Shown: positions 1-14,943 of the stretch, in pieces
Layout of the letters: the number at the start of each line of letters is the position of its first letter
Position numbering within the stretch: the stretch's first letter is position 1
NCBI RefSeq assembly: GCF_001294645.1
Contig: NZ_CP011869.1
Span: forward strand, 178,174-242,173
Length of the DNA stretch: 64,000 nt
DNA from: Pseudonocardia sp. HH130629-09
Lineage (GTDB): Bacteria > Actinomycetota > Actinomycetes > Mycobacteriales > Pseudonocardiaceae
Reading direction: 5' to 3'
The notes under the pieces: generated by a model
What the model saw: only the letters and a program-made list of their open reading frames with translations
Database searches by the model: none
What the model was told of the DNA's origin: nothing
Position numbers and translations under genes: made by a program

Positions 1-703
1 GCACGGCCGCCGCGGCGGCGCCCCCGCCGAACAGCCCGGTGAACCCCGTCCCCCCGGCCGGGGTGCCGTCCCCGTCCGCGGCGTCGGCACCGGGTGGGGA
101 CCCTCCGTCGCGGGCCGCCCGCCACACCGGGGACTCGGGCAGCCGGGCCACGGCCAGCGGCAGCAGAGTGACCAGCGGCAGCGCCCCGATCGCGAACAGG
201 CCGCGCCAGCCGAGGTGCTCCAGCAGCACGAGCGTCGCGAGGGTGCCGGCGACGCTGCCCAGCGGGATGCCGCAGTAGGCCAGCGTCGTGTGCAGCTGGC
301 GGCGCCCGGGTGGCGCGGTCTCCGCGACCAGCGCCCCGGTGACGGCGACGACGATGCCGATCCCGATCCCGGTGACGAGCCGCCAGGTCCCGAACGAGGC
401 CACCGTCGATGTCGTCGCCGTCACCGCCATCCCGATGGAGAACCAGGCGTACCCGGCGAGCAGCACCGGGCGCCGTCCCCAGCGGTCGGCCGCCGCGCCG
501 GCGGCGAGCGCCCCGACGAGCACCCCGGTCAGCGACCACGCGGCGACGGCACCCGCGCCGGCCGGGTCGAGCGGGCCCAGCTCACCGGAGCGTAGGAGCA
601 CCGGCACGAGCGCGCCGTAGACGACGAGGTCGTAGCCGTCGAACACCAGACCGGTGGTGCCGAGCGCGAGCGTCCACCCGGGCCCGGCGCGCCGCGCGCT
701 CAC
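1..703 (-). CDS. MFS permease, aromatic acid:H+ symporter-like (partial, 3' end outside window)
   Basis: The visible N-terminal ~234 residues carry the FDGYDLVVYG motif near residue 23, typical of the AAHS family (PcaK/BenK type) of major facilitator permeases, followed by hydrophobic helices and the loop motif AADRWGRRP. The GTG start at 703 overlaps the TGA of the P450 gene (GTGA), so it is the last visible gene of the minus-strand biosynthetic operon. Family members import small aromatic acids with protons. In this cluster it could move an aromatic product or precursor across the membrane, which is inference. The C-terminal half lies beyond base 1. An Ala/Gly-rich stretch near the edge is probably the central loop. 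Confidence 0.85.
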   Translation of the reverse strand, partial: MSARRAGPGWTLALGTTGLVFDGYDLVVYGALVPVLLRSGELGPLDPAGAGAVAAWSLTGVLVGALAAGAAADRWGRRPVLLAGYAWFSIGMAVTATTSTVASFGTWRLVTGIGIGIVVAVTGALVAETAPPGRRQLHTTLAYCGIPLGSVAGTLATLVLLEHLGWRGLFAIGALPLVTLLPLAVARLPESPVWRAARDGGSPPGADAADGDGTPAGGTGFTGLFGGGAAAAAV

Positions 704-1917
704 GCCGCCCCGAAGCGGACGGGCAGCGCGCCCAGGTTGAGGTGGCGGCCGTTGGCGTAGAACCGGTCGACCGGCCCGGTGAGCGTCATCGGCGGGGCCG
801 CGACGATCTCGTCGAGGACGGCGACGAGCTGGCGGCGGCCCAGCTGGGCGCCCAGGCAGTAGTGGATGCCCTGGCCGAGCGACAGGTGCGCCGCCGCGCC
901 GCGGTCGAGCCGGAACCGGTCGGGCTCGATGAACCGGTCGGGGTCGCGGTTGGCGGCGCCGACGGCGAGCACCACCCGCGCCCCGGCGGGCAGCTCGACC
1001 CCGGCCACGTCGACGGCGCGGGTGGTGACCCGGCTGCCGTGGTCGACCGGGGTGTCCAGGCGCAGCGTCTCGTCGACGGCGGCCCCGCGCAGCGCCGGGT
1101 CCGCGGCGAGCCGGGCGTGCAGGTCGTGGTCGCGGGCCAGGCGCAGCAGCAGGTGCCCGGCGGTGTTCATCGTCGTCTCGTGCCCGGCGATGGCGAACGC
1201 GACCAGCATGACCCGGAGGTCCTCGTCGGGCAGGGGGTGGCCGTCGACGCGCTCGCGGACCAGGGCGGCGAGGTAGCTGCCGTCGTCGTCGCGGCGTGCG
1301 CGGGCGATCTCGCCGTCGAGCAGGGCGGCGAACGCGGGCCAGAACCCGCCGCCGCGGGCCATCGTCGCCCAGGTGGTGCGGGTGAGCTGCAGGATGTCGG
1401 CGCGGGCCCGGGCGGAGAACCCGATGGTCTCGGCCAGCACCGCCAGCGGCAGGGTCGTGGTCAGCTCCGCGACGAGGTCGGCGCCACCGCGGGCGACCAG
1501 CGGCCGGACCGTGTCCGCCGCGAGCCCGGCGATCCGCGGTGCGACGGCGCGGACCGCGGAGGCCGCGAGCGCCGGGCGCATGAGCGCGCGGAACGCGGTG
1601 TGCTCGGGCGGGTCGTACTCCAGCGGCGCGAACCGCGGCTGGTCGGTGGCCCGGGGGAAGAACACGCCGTGGGCGGAGGAGAACGTCTCGTGGTCGCGCA
1701 GCGCGTCGAGGACGTGCGGGTAGCGGGCCAGCACCCACATGCCGCCGTGGGCCGCGGTGCGGACCGGCCCACCGGCGGCGCGCAGCCGGTCGTGCACCGC
1801 GCGGGCGACGTCCGGGGTGAACGCGGGGTCGTGGTGGTCGAACCGGTCGGTGAGGCGGGCGACGACGCCGTCGTCGTCGGTGCCGGTCGTGCCGGTCGCG
1901 GTGCTCCCCGCGCTCAT
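700..1917 (-). CDS. Cytochrome P450
   Basis: This 405-aa protein has all P450 landmarks: I-helix AGHETTMN around residue 240, the K-helix DETLRL, and the heme loop SLGQGIHYCLGAQLGR with the axial Cys near residue 353. The length is normal for a soluble bacterial class I P450, which needs a separate ferredoxin and reductase; none is encoded nearby. The ATG at 1917 overlaps the upstream stop (ATGA). Its place in the PKS operon suggests oxidation of the polyketide or its aldehyde or alcohol. The substrate cannot be read from sequence. Confidence 0.93.
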   Translation of the reverse strand: MSAGSTATGTTGTDDDGVVARLTDRFDHHDPAFTPDVARAVHDRLRAAGGPVRTAAHGGMWVLARYPHVLDALRDHETFSSAHGVFFPRATDQPRFAPLEYDPPEHTAFRALMRPALAASAVRAVAPRIAGLAADTVRPLVARGGADLVAELTTTLPLAVLAETIGFSARARADILQLTRTTWATMARGGGFWPAFAALLDGEIARARRDDDGSYLAALVRERVDGHPLPDEDLRVMLVAFAIAGHETTMNTAGHLLLRLARDHDLHARLAADPALRGAAVDETLRLDTPVDHGSRVTTRAVDVAGVELPAGARVVLAVGAANRDPDRFIEPDRFRLDRGAAAHLSLGQGIHYCLGAQLGRRQLVAVLDEIVAAPPMTLTGPVDRFYANGRHLNLGALPVRFGAA

Positions 1918-2918
1918 GCGGTCCGCTCCGCGACGACGGCGGTCCAGGAGTACCCGCCGCCGCCGTTGAAGACCGCGGCGACCTCGCCGGGGGCGAGCAT
2001 CGGGTGCAGGTCGGCGAGGTTCGCGAGCAGGTCCCCGGCACCGAGGTGGCCGGTGCGGCCGCCCAGGTCGACGACCTCGGCGGGGGTGATTCCGGCGAAG
2101 ACGGGCTGGTAGATCTCGAACGCGAGCTGGCCGACCCGGGGCAGTGCGAGGTACCGCACCCGTGCGGGGTCGACGCCGGCGCGGCGCAGCGCGGTGGTGA
2201 CGACCTCGCGCGCCCGGTCGGAGGCGGTCGCGGTGAACGCCTCGCGGGAGTGCCGGGCGAAGAACGCCTTTTTGGTGCGGGCGAGGTCGATCGTCGGGCC
2301 CTGCTCCTGGCGGGCGGTGCCGAACGGGTCGTCGCCGCGGTGCATGCCCTCCAGCTCGGGGGCCGAGGCGCTCGCGACGCCGCGGACCAGCCACGGGTCG
2401 CCCGGAGCCGGGTCCGCGGCGAGGAGCATCGCGGTGCCGGCGTCGGCGTGGACGAGCCCGCGGTCCGACCGCCACCGGTCGAACCCGGGCGGGCAGAACC
2501 GGTCGCCGGTGGTGACGAGCACCGTCGAGCCGGGGTCGAGCGCGAGCCGGCCCGCGGCCAGCTCCAGCGCGGCCGCACCGCCGTTGGACAGCTGCCGGAC
2601 GCCGACCGGCAGCGCGGCCCGGGTGCCGACCCGGTCGGCGACGAAGTGCGGCGGCGACCAGAGGTCGTGGCCCTGGTAGGTGGTCCAGGCGTGCAGCAGC
2701 GTCCCGATCCGGGCCGGGTCGGCCCCGGCCGCGTCGAGGACCCGGCGGGCGGCGTGCGCAGCCAGGACCGGGCCGGGCAGCTCGGGTCCGGCGACGGGGA
2801 CCGAGACGTAACCGGAGCGCTGCGCCTCGGCCTCGCCGATCCGGCCGTCGGCCAGCGCGTCGGCGAGGGTCTCGCGGGTGTCGGGCAGCCAGGTGCCGAC
2901 CGCGCGGACGGCGATCAT
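1914..2918 (-). CDS. KAS III-like acyltransferase lacking the usual Cys-His-Asn triad
   Basis: This 334-aa protein has the thiolase/KAS III fold signature (ends in NGGGGYSWTA, like the GxGxSWG close of FabH), but the catalytic residues differ. The nucleophile region reads QLSNGGAAALELA where FabH has a Cys, the His site reads LALPRVGQ, and the Asn site is not the usual one. Such FabH relatives (DpsC with Ser; ChlB3, CalO4, PtmR) act as acyltransferases that move a starter or aryl group rather than condensing it. Ser-Asn could supply an alternative nucleophile. It sits between luxC-like and P450 genes with 4-bp overlaps, so it is translationally coupled to the aldehyde-forming pair. Probable role: moving the polyketide acyl group off the PKS carrier. 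This is inference. Confidence 0.8.
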   Translation of the reverse strand: MIAVRAVGTWLPDTRETLADALADGRIGEAEAQRSGYVSVPVAGPELPGPVLAAHAARRVLDAAGADPARIGTLLHAWTTYQGHDLWSPPHFVADRVGTRAALPVGVRQLSNGGAAALELAAGRLALDPGSTVLVTTGDRFCPPGFDRWRSDRGLVHADAGTAMLLAADPAPGDPWLVRGVASASAPELEGMHRGDDPFGTARQEQGPTIDLARTKKAFFARHSREAFTATASDRAREVVTTALRRAGVDPARVRYLALPRVGQLAFEIYQPVFAGITPAEVVDLGGRTGHLGAGDLLANLADLHPMLAPGEVAAVFNGGGGYSWTAVVAERTA

Positions 2919-4402
2919 GCCGGGGCCTCCTGCCGGTCGGTGGGGCGGTCGGTGCGGTGCGGCGGGAAGACCAGGTCGAGGGGGTCGGTGCCGTCGGGGA
3001 GGTGCTCGTCGACGGCCCAGCGGACGAGCCGGCGGACGGGTTCGAACCCGTCCTGGGGCAGGGCCGGGTGGACGCTGACGGCGGCGCCGAGGTCGACGGT
3101 GCGCTGCACCCCGGCGCGGGGCAGCACCGCGCGCAGCGCGCGGCGCAGCGACGGCGGGTGGACGCCGACGGTCTGGGTACCGGCGTCGAGGAACCGGACG
3201 GCGTCGGCGGGGGAGTCGACCGGGACGATGTTCGCGACGCGGCCGGTGAGGGTGTCGGCGAACTCCACCGGTTCGTCGAGGTGGGAGACGATCACCGCGC
3301 CGGTCCCGTCGCCGTCGCCGATCACGGTGTGGAAGCCGCCGCCGGTGCGCAGCGCCCGCAGCCGGGCGCGCAGCTGCGGGTCGGGCCGCGCGGCGGCGGT
3401 GGAGACCTGCGGGGGCAGGGTCTGCAGGGCGGCGTGCACGCGGCGGCCGAGGTCCTCGGCGGCGGCGACGCCGTCGGGGCCGGTGCCGCAGGCGGCGTAG
3501 ACGACCCGGGCGTTGACGCAGCCGACCTGGTTGAACGCGCCGACGTCGAGGGCGAGGCGGTGCGCGACGTCGTCGACGACGGCCGGGTCGAACGACTCCG
3601 GCCCTAGCACGGTCGCGCTGTTCTTCGGGTCGAAGGTGACCAGCTCCAGCCCCGGCCCGAGGTAGCCCAGCGCGTGGCGCACCGAGCCGGTGCCGCCCCA
3701 GGCGACGATCCGGTCGGCGACGGCCGGGTCGTACAGCCGGGCCTCCACCCCGGCGTCGCCGCCCTTCCAGTAGGCGACCGACACCGCGCGGGCCAGCGGG
3801 TGGTCCGGGTCGAGCTCGATCATCGTGCGGGCCAGCGCGACCATGGTCAGCGGGTCGTTCGACGGGGTCTTGACCACGGCCTCGCCGCGGGTCAGCCCGG
3901 TGCGGGCGACGGTCATCGCGGCGATCAGCGGGCTGTTGCCGGCGATCACGTGGACGGCCCGGACGCCGAAGGCGTGCACGGCCCCGACCCGGCCGTCGGC
4001 GCAGCGGGTCTCCGGCCAGCCGGTGAGGTGCTCGCGCCCGACGGCGTCGACGACCTCGGTGAGGGCCTCGCGGGTGAACAGCGCGGGTAGCAGCCGCAGG
4101 TTGGACCGCACCAGCTCGGGCGGCACGTCGGCGAGCCCCGCGGAGTGCCGGACGACGTCGCGCAGCAGCGGGTTGTCGTCCGGGTCCAGCCGCCGTCCGA
4201 ACGCGACGAGGTGCTCGACGACGTCGTCGAGGTCCAGCGCGTCGAGGTCGGCGGACAGGCGGGCGTCGCGGCGGGCCAGGTCGGGCAGCACCGCGTACGG
4301 GTCGGTGGTGGCGAATCCGGTACCGGCGCGGCCGTCGGCGGTCACCCAGGGCCCCTCGACGACCTCGCCGCCCACCACGGCCGGGAGCCGCAGCGCGCTC
4401 AC
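2915..4402 (-). CDS. luxC: LuxC-like acyl-CoA/acyl-protein reductase
   Basis: This 495-aa protein matches the LuxC acyl reductase family (aldehyde dehydrogenase fold). It has the nucleotide-binding region HVIAGNSPLIAA followed by VVKTPSNDPLT, and the probable catalytic Cys in FNQVGCVNARVVY near residue 292. LuxC takes an acyl thioester, forms an acyl-Cys enzyme and reduces it with NADPH to an aldehyde. The GTG start at 4402 overlaps the upstream luxE-like stop. No luciferase genes (luxAB) or luxD are present, so this is not a bioluminescence operon. Next to a PKS it most likely converts a polyketide acid to an aldehyde. The gene symbol is by family only. Confidence 0.85.
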   Translation of the reverse strand: MSALRLPAVVGGEVVEGPWVTADGRAGTGFATTDPYAVLPDLARRDARLSADLDALDLDDVVEHLVAFGRRLDPDDNPLLRDVVRHSAGLADVPPELVRSNLRLLPALFTREALTEVVDAVGREHLTGWPETRCADGRVGAVHAFGVRAVHVIAGNSPLIAAMTVARTGLTRGEAVVKTPSNDPLTMVALARTMIELDPDHPLARAVSVAYWKGGDAGVEARLYDPAVADRIVAWGGTGSVRHALGYLGPGLELVTFDPKNSATVLGPESFDPAVVDDVAHRLALDVGAFNQVGCVNARVVYAACGTGPDGVAAAEDLGRRVHAALQTLPPQVSTAAARPDPQLRARLRALRTGGGFHTVIGDGDGTGAVIVSHLDEPVEFADTLTGRVANIVPVDSPADAVRFLDAGTQTVGVHPPSLRRALRAVLPRAGVQRTVDLGAAVSVHPALPQDGFEPVRRLVRWAVDEHLPDGTDPLDLVFPPHRTDRPTDRQEAPA

Positions 4403-5840
4403 CGGTCCCCACCCCGCGCGGTGAGGTGTTCCAGCGCGCCGCGGTGGGCCCGGTCGGTCGCCGCGCAGTTGATCTTGTCGGGGTCACCGGCCTCGGTGAG
4501 CCGGACGATGCCGTCGTGCACCTGCGGGGTGCCGCGCCCGCAGGCGCACCGGTCGTAGGTGACGGTGACCCGGTCCTCGGAGCGGAACCCGCCCCAGTGG
4601 GTGCGGGCTAGCAGGTCGACGAACGCGCCGCGCCCGGTGTGGGTGCCGCGCCGCGGGGCGGGCTCGTCGGTGACCGGGTCGAGGACGTAGGCGACCGTCC
4701 ACGGTTCGAGGTGGTAGCGGCCCTCGGCGCACATCGGGTGCAGCGCGGTGGTCTCGGTCATTGCGTAGATGTGGCGCAGGCGGTCGGCGCCGGTGAAGCG
4801 GCGGACGTGGTCCTGCCAGTCGTCGGGCATGTGCGCACCCTTGGTCCCGCCGCCGGGCTCGACGGCGGAGTCGGGCGCGAACACCCCGGTCAGGCCCCGG
4901 TCGAGGCCGGCCGTAGCCAGCCCGTGCAGGGTGTTCCAGGTGTTCATGAGGTAGACGCGGCGGCCGCGCAGCTCGTCGGCGAGGCGGGCGGTGAACCCGG
5001 GCAGCGCGGCGTCGGACTCGCGGCGCAGCTGCTCGAACTCGTCGCGGCGGGCGAGCAGGTCCGGGTCGGTGAGCGCGTCGTCGGGGGTCTCGCCGCGGGC
5101 GCGGGCGGCGGCGAGGCGGCCGGCGAGCAGCATGACGTCGGCGCTCATCCGGCCCGGGTGCATCGCGTACACGCCGTCCTCGCCGCCGGCGACGTGGTCG
5201 GCGAGGGCGTCGACGCAGCGCATGATGCCGCTGCGGCCGTGGCGGACCATGGGCCACACCACGGGGACCGGGGCGCCGTCGTGGCCGTCGGCGCGGCGGA
5301 CCCGGGCGCCGACGACGGCGAACATCGCGTCGACCTCGGCGTGGGTGTGCGGGACGAACGACATCGTCCCCGAGGTCACCGACGAGTGCTGGACCCGCAG
5401 GTCGGTGCGGTCGTCGAGGTCGGAGAGCCAATCGTCCACGTTCCCGGCGACGGCCGGGTCGGCGCCGGCGAGGTCGACGGTCGTGAGCCGGCCCAGCCAG
5501 CGGGTGAGGTGGTCGAAGCGCTTCCGGTGCAGCAGCGCGGCCGGGTAGGACTTATAGACCTCCGGGGAGAACAGCAGCGGGACCGCGGCGTCGAGGTCGG
5601 GCAGGTCGTCGACGCCGGTCTCCTCGACCATCGCGGTGAGCACGTCGAGGCGGCCGTGCAGGGCGGCGAACCGCTCCCGCAGCGCGGCGAGCTGCAGGTC
5701 GGCCAGCTCGCCCGGGTCGAACCGGTGCAGCGCGGTGTAGTCGCCGCCGGCCCAGTCGAGCGGGTGGTCGGCGAACCGGCGCGCCGAGGTGGGGGCCGGT
5801 GCGGTCCCGGTCGGTGCCGTCCCGGTGGGTGTCGTGGCGG

Positions 5841-5844
<4 letters not shown>
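4399..5844 (-). CDS. luxE: LuxE-like acyl-protein synthetase (acid-activating)
   Basis: This 481-aa protein resembles LuxE and phenylacetate-CoA-ligase-like adenylating enzymes: a Ser/Thr-rich phosphate loop (SSVTSGTMS, ~residue 155), an adenylation motif YAMTETTALHP around residue 370, and a GFRSEDRVTVTYDRCACGRGTP stretch like the DxxxxxxxCxCGR region of PaaK-type ligases (Cys pair possibly metal binding). LuxE activates a carboxylic acid as acyl-AMP and passes the acyl group to a Cys and then to LuxC. ATG at 5844 overlaps the PKS stop (ATGA). Together with LuxC it would form a carboxylic acid reductase pair acting on the PKS product (inference). Confidence 0.82.
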
Positions 5845-11083
<5,239 letters not shown>

Positions 11084-11087
<4 letters not shown>

Positions 11088-11653
11088 CCGGCCATCCCGG
11101 AACAGGTGGCACACGGGCAGTGCGGGCAGCCGCGCTCGTGCAGCCGCGCCGGCATCTCGGCCGCGATCGCGCAGATCATGCAGGTCAGGTCGCCGTCCGG
11201 GGCGAGGATCTCCTCGAACGGGACCGGCGCCATCCGGTCCTCGGCGTCGATCTGCTTGTGCGGGGACCCGACGGCGAGGATGACGTGGTCGGTGATCGAC
11301 CCGACGGCGTGCGGGACCTCGCCCTCGACGAGGAACGTCTGCCCGGCGCGGGTCTCGTGGACCCGCCCGCCGTAGGTGATCGTCCCGATCCCGGCGACGA
11401 CGGTCAGCACGTGGTGGCCCGGGTGGGTGTGCGGCTGGAACCCGCTGCCCGCGGGGAGCCGGATGAGGTCGGCGCCGATGGAGCCGATCGTCGCCAGCTC
11501 GCGGCCCGACGCGTCGGCGGTGCCGTGCAGCCCGACGGGCAGCGGCCCGTGGTCGACGGTCAGCTCGGTGCGGTGGTCGCCGACGCCCGCGTCGGCCCAG
11601 GTCACGATCTCGAGGTCGGTGCCGGTGTCAGGCCGGGTGGAGGCGTGGGTCAC
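11084..11653 (-). CDS. Cupin-domain protein with C-terminal Cys cluster
   Basis: This 189-aa protein has a single cupin barrel: metal-ligand motif HTHPGHHVLTVVAG near residues 78-92 and a second motif EVPHAVG. The C-terminus carries a CMIC pair and then CPHCPCATC, seven or so Cys within ~40 residues, which could hold zinc or iron. Cupins of this size act as dioxygenases, isomerases or cyclases on small substrates. The Cys tail is unusual and may form an extra metal site or a redox partner site. GTG start at 11,653. It lies 44 bp after the ligase gene and overlaps the PKS start by GTGA, so it belongs to the same operon. The substrate is unknown. Confidence 0.8.
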
Positions 11654-11697
11654 GGGTGCAGCCCTTCGGTCGGGAGGGGTCGGATGCGGTGGGGCGG

Positions 11698-13350
11698 TCA
11701 GCGGGCCCAGACGACGCCACCCAGGTCGCGGCCCCCGGCGCGCAGCGGGACCACCCCCGCGGCGGTGTGCCCGGCGTCGTCGAGCAGGCGGTCGAGCAGA
11801 ACCCAGGGGCAGGTCCCGGGCCCGTGGGCGACCACGACGGGTGGGCCGGGCGCACCGGGGAGGTCCGGTGTCCCGCCCCCGGTGGGGGCCGGGGCGCCGG
11901 TCAGGTCGACGTGCCGGGCCCGGCACCCGTCGGGGAGTATGGCGCCGACGCGGGCGGCGAGCCGGGCCGGTCCGCCGGGGTCGGCGGCGGCTGCGGCGCC
12001 GACCCGACCGGCGACCAGACCGCGGCCCATCGCGGAGCGCTGCGGCTTGCCGGTGCTCGTCGCGGCGAACGTGCCGAACGCGACCGTGCCGGGCCGCTGC
12101 GGGCCCGCGGCGAGGATCCGCCGCGCCGCGTCGCGGACCTCGGGGGAGGTGCCCGCGCAGACCATCCCGATCTCGTGGCCCAGCACGTCGTCGGGGACCG
12201 GTACGGCGGCAGCGGTGCCGGGCAGGCCGGCGTCGCGCCAGCTCCGCTCGACGTCGAGCGGGTAGACCTTCTCCCCGCCGCGGTCGATGCGCTCGCTGCG
12301 GCGCCCGTCGAGGACGAGTAGCCCGTCGCGGACCCGGCCGAGGTCGCCGGTGCGCAGCCAGCCGTCGTCGGTGAGCGTGGCCGCGGTGGTGTCCGGGTCG
12401 TCCCAGTAGCCGCGCATCCGGTCGGGGGAGCGGATCCACACCTCGCCGGCGTCGGCGTCCCGCCCGCCGTCGACGAGCCGCAGCTCGGTCCCGGGCAGGG
12501 CCTCCCCGACCGGCGGGTGCGCGTCGAGGTAGTGCGCGCGCCAGTGGGCGGGTTCCGGCTGCGGCGAGGTGAAGGAGAAGTTGACCAGCTCGGTCAGCCC
12601 GTAGCCCTGCCGCAGGCGCGGGCCGTAGACGTCGTGGAAGCGGCGGGCCAGGTCCCCGGTGAGCGGGGCGGCCGCGGTGATCACGTAGTCGAGCCGCCCG
12701 GGCCACGGCGGGGCCGCGTCGAGCAGGTCGGGCAGCAGCGCCGGGACCATCGAGGCCGTGCGCACGGCGTTCCGGTCGAGGTCGGCGAACCAGGTGGCCG
12801 GGTCGAACCGCGGCGCGAGCAGCAGGGGGGTGCCGGTCAGGTGGGTGCCGACCAGCGACATCACCAGCGCGTTGCAGTGGAACAGCGGCAGGCAGGTGGC
12901 GTGCGGCCGGTCGGGGGTGAGGCCGTGCAGGGCGGCGGTGTGCCGGGCGTTGGCCAGCACCGCGGTGCGGGGGAGCATCACGCCCTTCGGCGTGCCGGTC
13001 GACCCGGACGTGAACATGATCAGCGCGAGCCCGTCGGCGTCCGGGCGGTCGGCGTGCCGGCCGGTGGCGGTGACCCCGTCCGGCGTGACGACGACGGCGG
13101 CGCCGACCCGGTCGACGATCTCCTGCACCCGGGCCGGTTCGGTGCGCGGGCCGAGGGGCACCGCCACCAGGCCGCGGCCGAGGCACTCGAGCAGCAGCGC
13201 GGCGAGCTCGGGGCCGCTGGGCAGCACCAGCACGACGCGGGCGGCGGCCGGCAGCGCGGGCAGCGCGGGCTCGCGCGGGGCCGAGGGGACGGCGCAGCCG
13301 GTCGCGGTGGGCGCGGTGGGCGCGGTGGGCGCGGGGGCGGGGTGGGACAC
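11698..13350 (-). CDS. AMP-dependent acyl-CoA/ACP ligase (ANL superfamily)
   Basis: This 550-aa protein has the ANL core motifs: phosphate loop MFTSGSTGTPKGVML, QGYGLTELVNFSF, the RTGDLGR hinge, and the catalytic Lys region STGKPQRSAM near residue 430, after which ~110 further residues follow that do not match the usual ligase end (GCRARHVDLTGAP to GGVVWAR) and may be an extra small domain. I chose the GTG at 13,350 because a GGGAG ribosome site sits 7 bases before it; the open frame extends to 13,569 but upstream sequence has lower coding quality. It is the first gene of the minus-strand operon. Likely role: activation of a starter or tailoring acid for the PKS pathway. Substrate not readable. 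Confidence 0.85.
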   Translation of the reverse strand: MSHPAPAPTAPTAPTATGCAVPSAPREPALPALPAAARVVLVLPSGPELAALLLECLGRGLVAVPLGPRTEPARVQEIVDRVGAAVVVTPDGVTATGRHADRPDADGLALIMFTSGSTGTPKGVMLPRTAVLANARHTAALHGLTPDRPHATCLPLFHCNALVMSLVGTHLTGTPLLLAPRFDPATWFADLDRNAVRTASMVPALLPDLLDAAPPWPGRLDYVITAAAPLTGDLARRFHDVYGPRLRQGYGLTELVNFSFTSPQPEPAHWRAHYLDAHPPVGEALPGTELRLVDGGRDADAGEVWIRSPDRMRGYWDDPDTTAATLTDDGWLRTGDLGRVRDGLLVLDGRRSERIDRGGEKVYPLDVERSWRDAGLPGTAAAVPVPDDVLGHEIGMVCAGTSPEVRDAARRILAAGPQRPGTVAFGTFAATSTGKPQRSAMGRGLVAGRVGAAAAADPGGPARLAARVGAILPDGCRARHVDLTGAPAPTGGGTPDLPGAPGPPVVVAHGPGTCPWVLLDRLLDDAGHTAAGVVPLRAGGRDLGGVVWAR

Positions 13351-13761
13351 GGCGTGACTCCCGTCGTCGGCATCCGTCCCAGTGGGTGAACGCGGCGGCG
13401 TGACCGGACCGGCCGCTCCTCCGTCGACTTCCCTCGAAATGAGGAGGAATGCGTGGACGAGGTGCTGCGGAGGAGGTTCGAGCCGGTCGCGTTTCGTGTT
13501 CGAAGGTAACAAGCGGCGGAATGCGCCGGGCACCTCGCGCCGATATCGGCCCGATCTCGGAACGATCATCGCTGGTCAGAGCTTCAGATGACGAAAATCA
13601 CCGCGACAGGTGGTGGTGTTCCGTGCTGCATGTCCGTATACTCCCTCAAGTTAACACCAGTTGCCGTTACGTGTCGAAATGCGTGTCACGGGTGTCGAGG
13701 AGCGGTGATCTCCGGGTTACCGTGAAACGCCCGACGCTGTTCCCTCGGACCCCGGAGAGCG
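13351..13761. promoter_or_regulatory. Divergent promoter region between the two biosynthetic arms
   Basis: This 411-bp gap separates the minus-strand ligase/PKS operon from the plus-strand MFS/acyltransferase/AKR operon, and it is visibly less GC-rich than its flanks. It must hold promoters for both arms. A TATACT hexamer at 13,637-13,642 on the plus strand is a candidate -10 box, without a good -35. The run from 13,648 to 13,735 (GTTAAC, then several GTTACG/GTGTC-like words) could hold operators, but I see no clean inverted repeat. No pathway-specific regulator gene is present in 1-17,080. Confidence 0.5.
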
Positions 13762-14943
13762 ATGCCCGGACGATCCCCGGCACAATCCGCGCCCCATTCC
13801 CCGGCGTTCCTGCTGGGCGTCCTGGCGACCGGGACCTTCGCCACCGGGACCGACTCGTTCCTCATCGCCGGGGTGCTACCCGAGGTGGCCGCCGACCTCT
13901 ACACCGGCCCCGCCGCCGTCGGCGTGACGGTCGCGCTGTTCGCCCTCGCCTACGCCCTCGGCGGCCCGATGCTGGTGGCGGTGACCGCCCACCTGCCGGT
14001 CCGCCGGGTGCTGCTCGCGGCCCTCGGCGTGTTCGTGGCCGCCAACCTCGCCGCGGCCGCCGCGCCCGGCGTCGCCGCCCTCGGGGCCGCCCGGGTCGTG
14101 GCCGGTCTGGGGGCGGGGGTGTTCGTGCCGTGCGCGATCGCCACCGCCGCGACGCTCGGCGGGCCGGAGCGCCACGGCCGGGCCACCGCCGTGGTGGTCG
14201 GGGGCGCGTCGCTGGCCCTGGTGGCCGGCGCCCCGATCGGCACGCTGGTCGCCCGGGAGAGCTCCTGGCGGGCCGCCTTCGTCCTGGTCGCCGTCCTCGG
14301 CGCGGTCGCGACGGCCGGCGTCGCCGCCCGCGCGGGCGGGTCCGCACGCCCGCCGGTGCCCGGCCTCGCGGCGCGGGTGACGGTCCTGCGCCGCCCGGAC
14401 GTGCTCGCGGTGCTCGCGGTGACCCTGCTGGCCAACGCGGCCGCGTTCACCGTCTACCCCTACCTCGGTGTCCTGTTCCCCGACGCCGGCCCCACCGGTG
14501 TCGCCGCGCTGGTGCTCGCCTTCGGGCTCGGCGCCGTCGCCGGGACGTGGGCCGGGGGCCGAGCCGCCGACCGGTGGGGCGCCGGCCGCACGGTCGCGGT
14601 GGTCGTCGCGGTGTTCGCGCTCGACCACCTGGCGCTGTCGGTGGTCGCCGGTTCGTTCGCCCTCGGCCTCGGCTACGCCGTGCTGTGGGGCCTGTCCGGC
14701 TGGGCCACCGTCCCGGCCCAGCAGAGCCGGATCGTCGGTGCCACCGGGGACCTGGCCCCGCTCGCACTGTCACTGAACTCCTCGGCCATCCACCTCGGGA
14801 CCGGGGTCGGCGCGCTCGCCGGAGCAGCGGTCGTCGCCGGTCCGGGGGCCGGGCTGCTCTGGACCGTCGCCGGGGGGCTGTCCCTCGCCGCACTCGCCCT
14901 CGTACCCCTCGGGCCCCGCGCCCGGGCAGGAGCGACCCCATGA
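13762..14943 (+). CDS. MFS exporter, DHA1-type
   Basis: This 393-aa protein has about 12 hydrophobic segments, the N-terminal TFATGTDSFLIAGVLP motif of the DHA1 sugar-efflux/CmlR-type transporters, and a weak loop A motif in the LPVRRVLL region. This family expels antibiotics, arabinose-like sugars or other small molecules by proton antiport. ATG at 13,762 with GGAG eight bases upstream. It starts the plus-strand arm and overlaps the next gene (ATGA). Likely role: export of the cluster product and self-resistance (inference). Confidence 0.85.
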   Translation: MPGRSPAQSAPHSPAFLLGVLATGTFATGTDSFLIAGVLPEVAADLYTGPAAVGVTVALFALAYALGGPMLVAVTAHLPVRRVLLAALGVFVAANLAAAAAPGVAALGAARVVAGLGAGVFVPCAIATAATLGGPERHGRATAVVVGGASLALVAGAPIGTLVARESSWRAAFVLVAVLGAVATAGVAARAGGSARPPVPGLAARVTVLRRPDVLAVLAVTLLANAAAFTVYPYLGVLFPDAGPTGVAALVLAFGLGAVAGTWAGGRAADRWGAGRTVAVVVAVFALDHLALSVVAGSFALGLGYAVLWGLSGWATVPAQQSRIVGATGDLAPLALSLNSSAIHLGTGVGALAGAAVVAGPGAGLLWTVAGGLSLAALALVPLGPRARAGATP

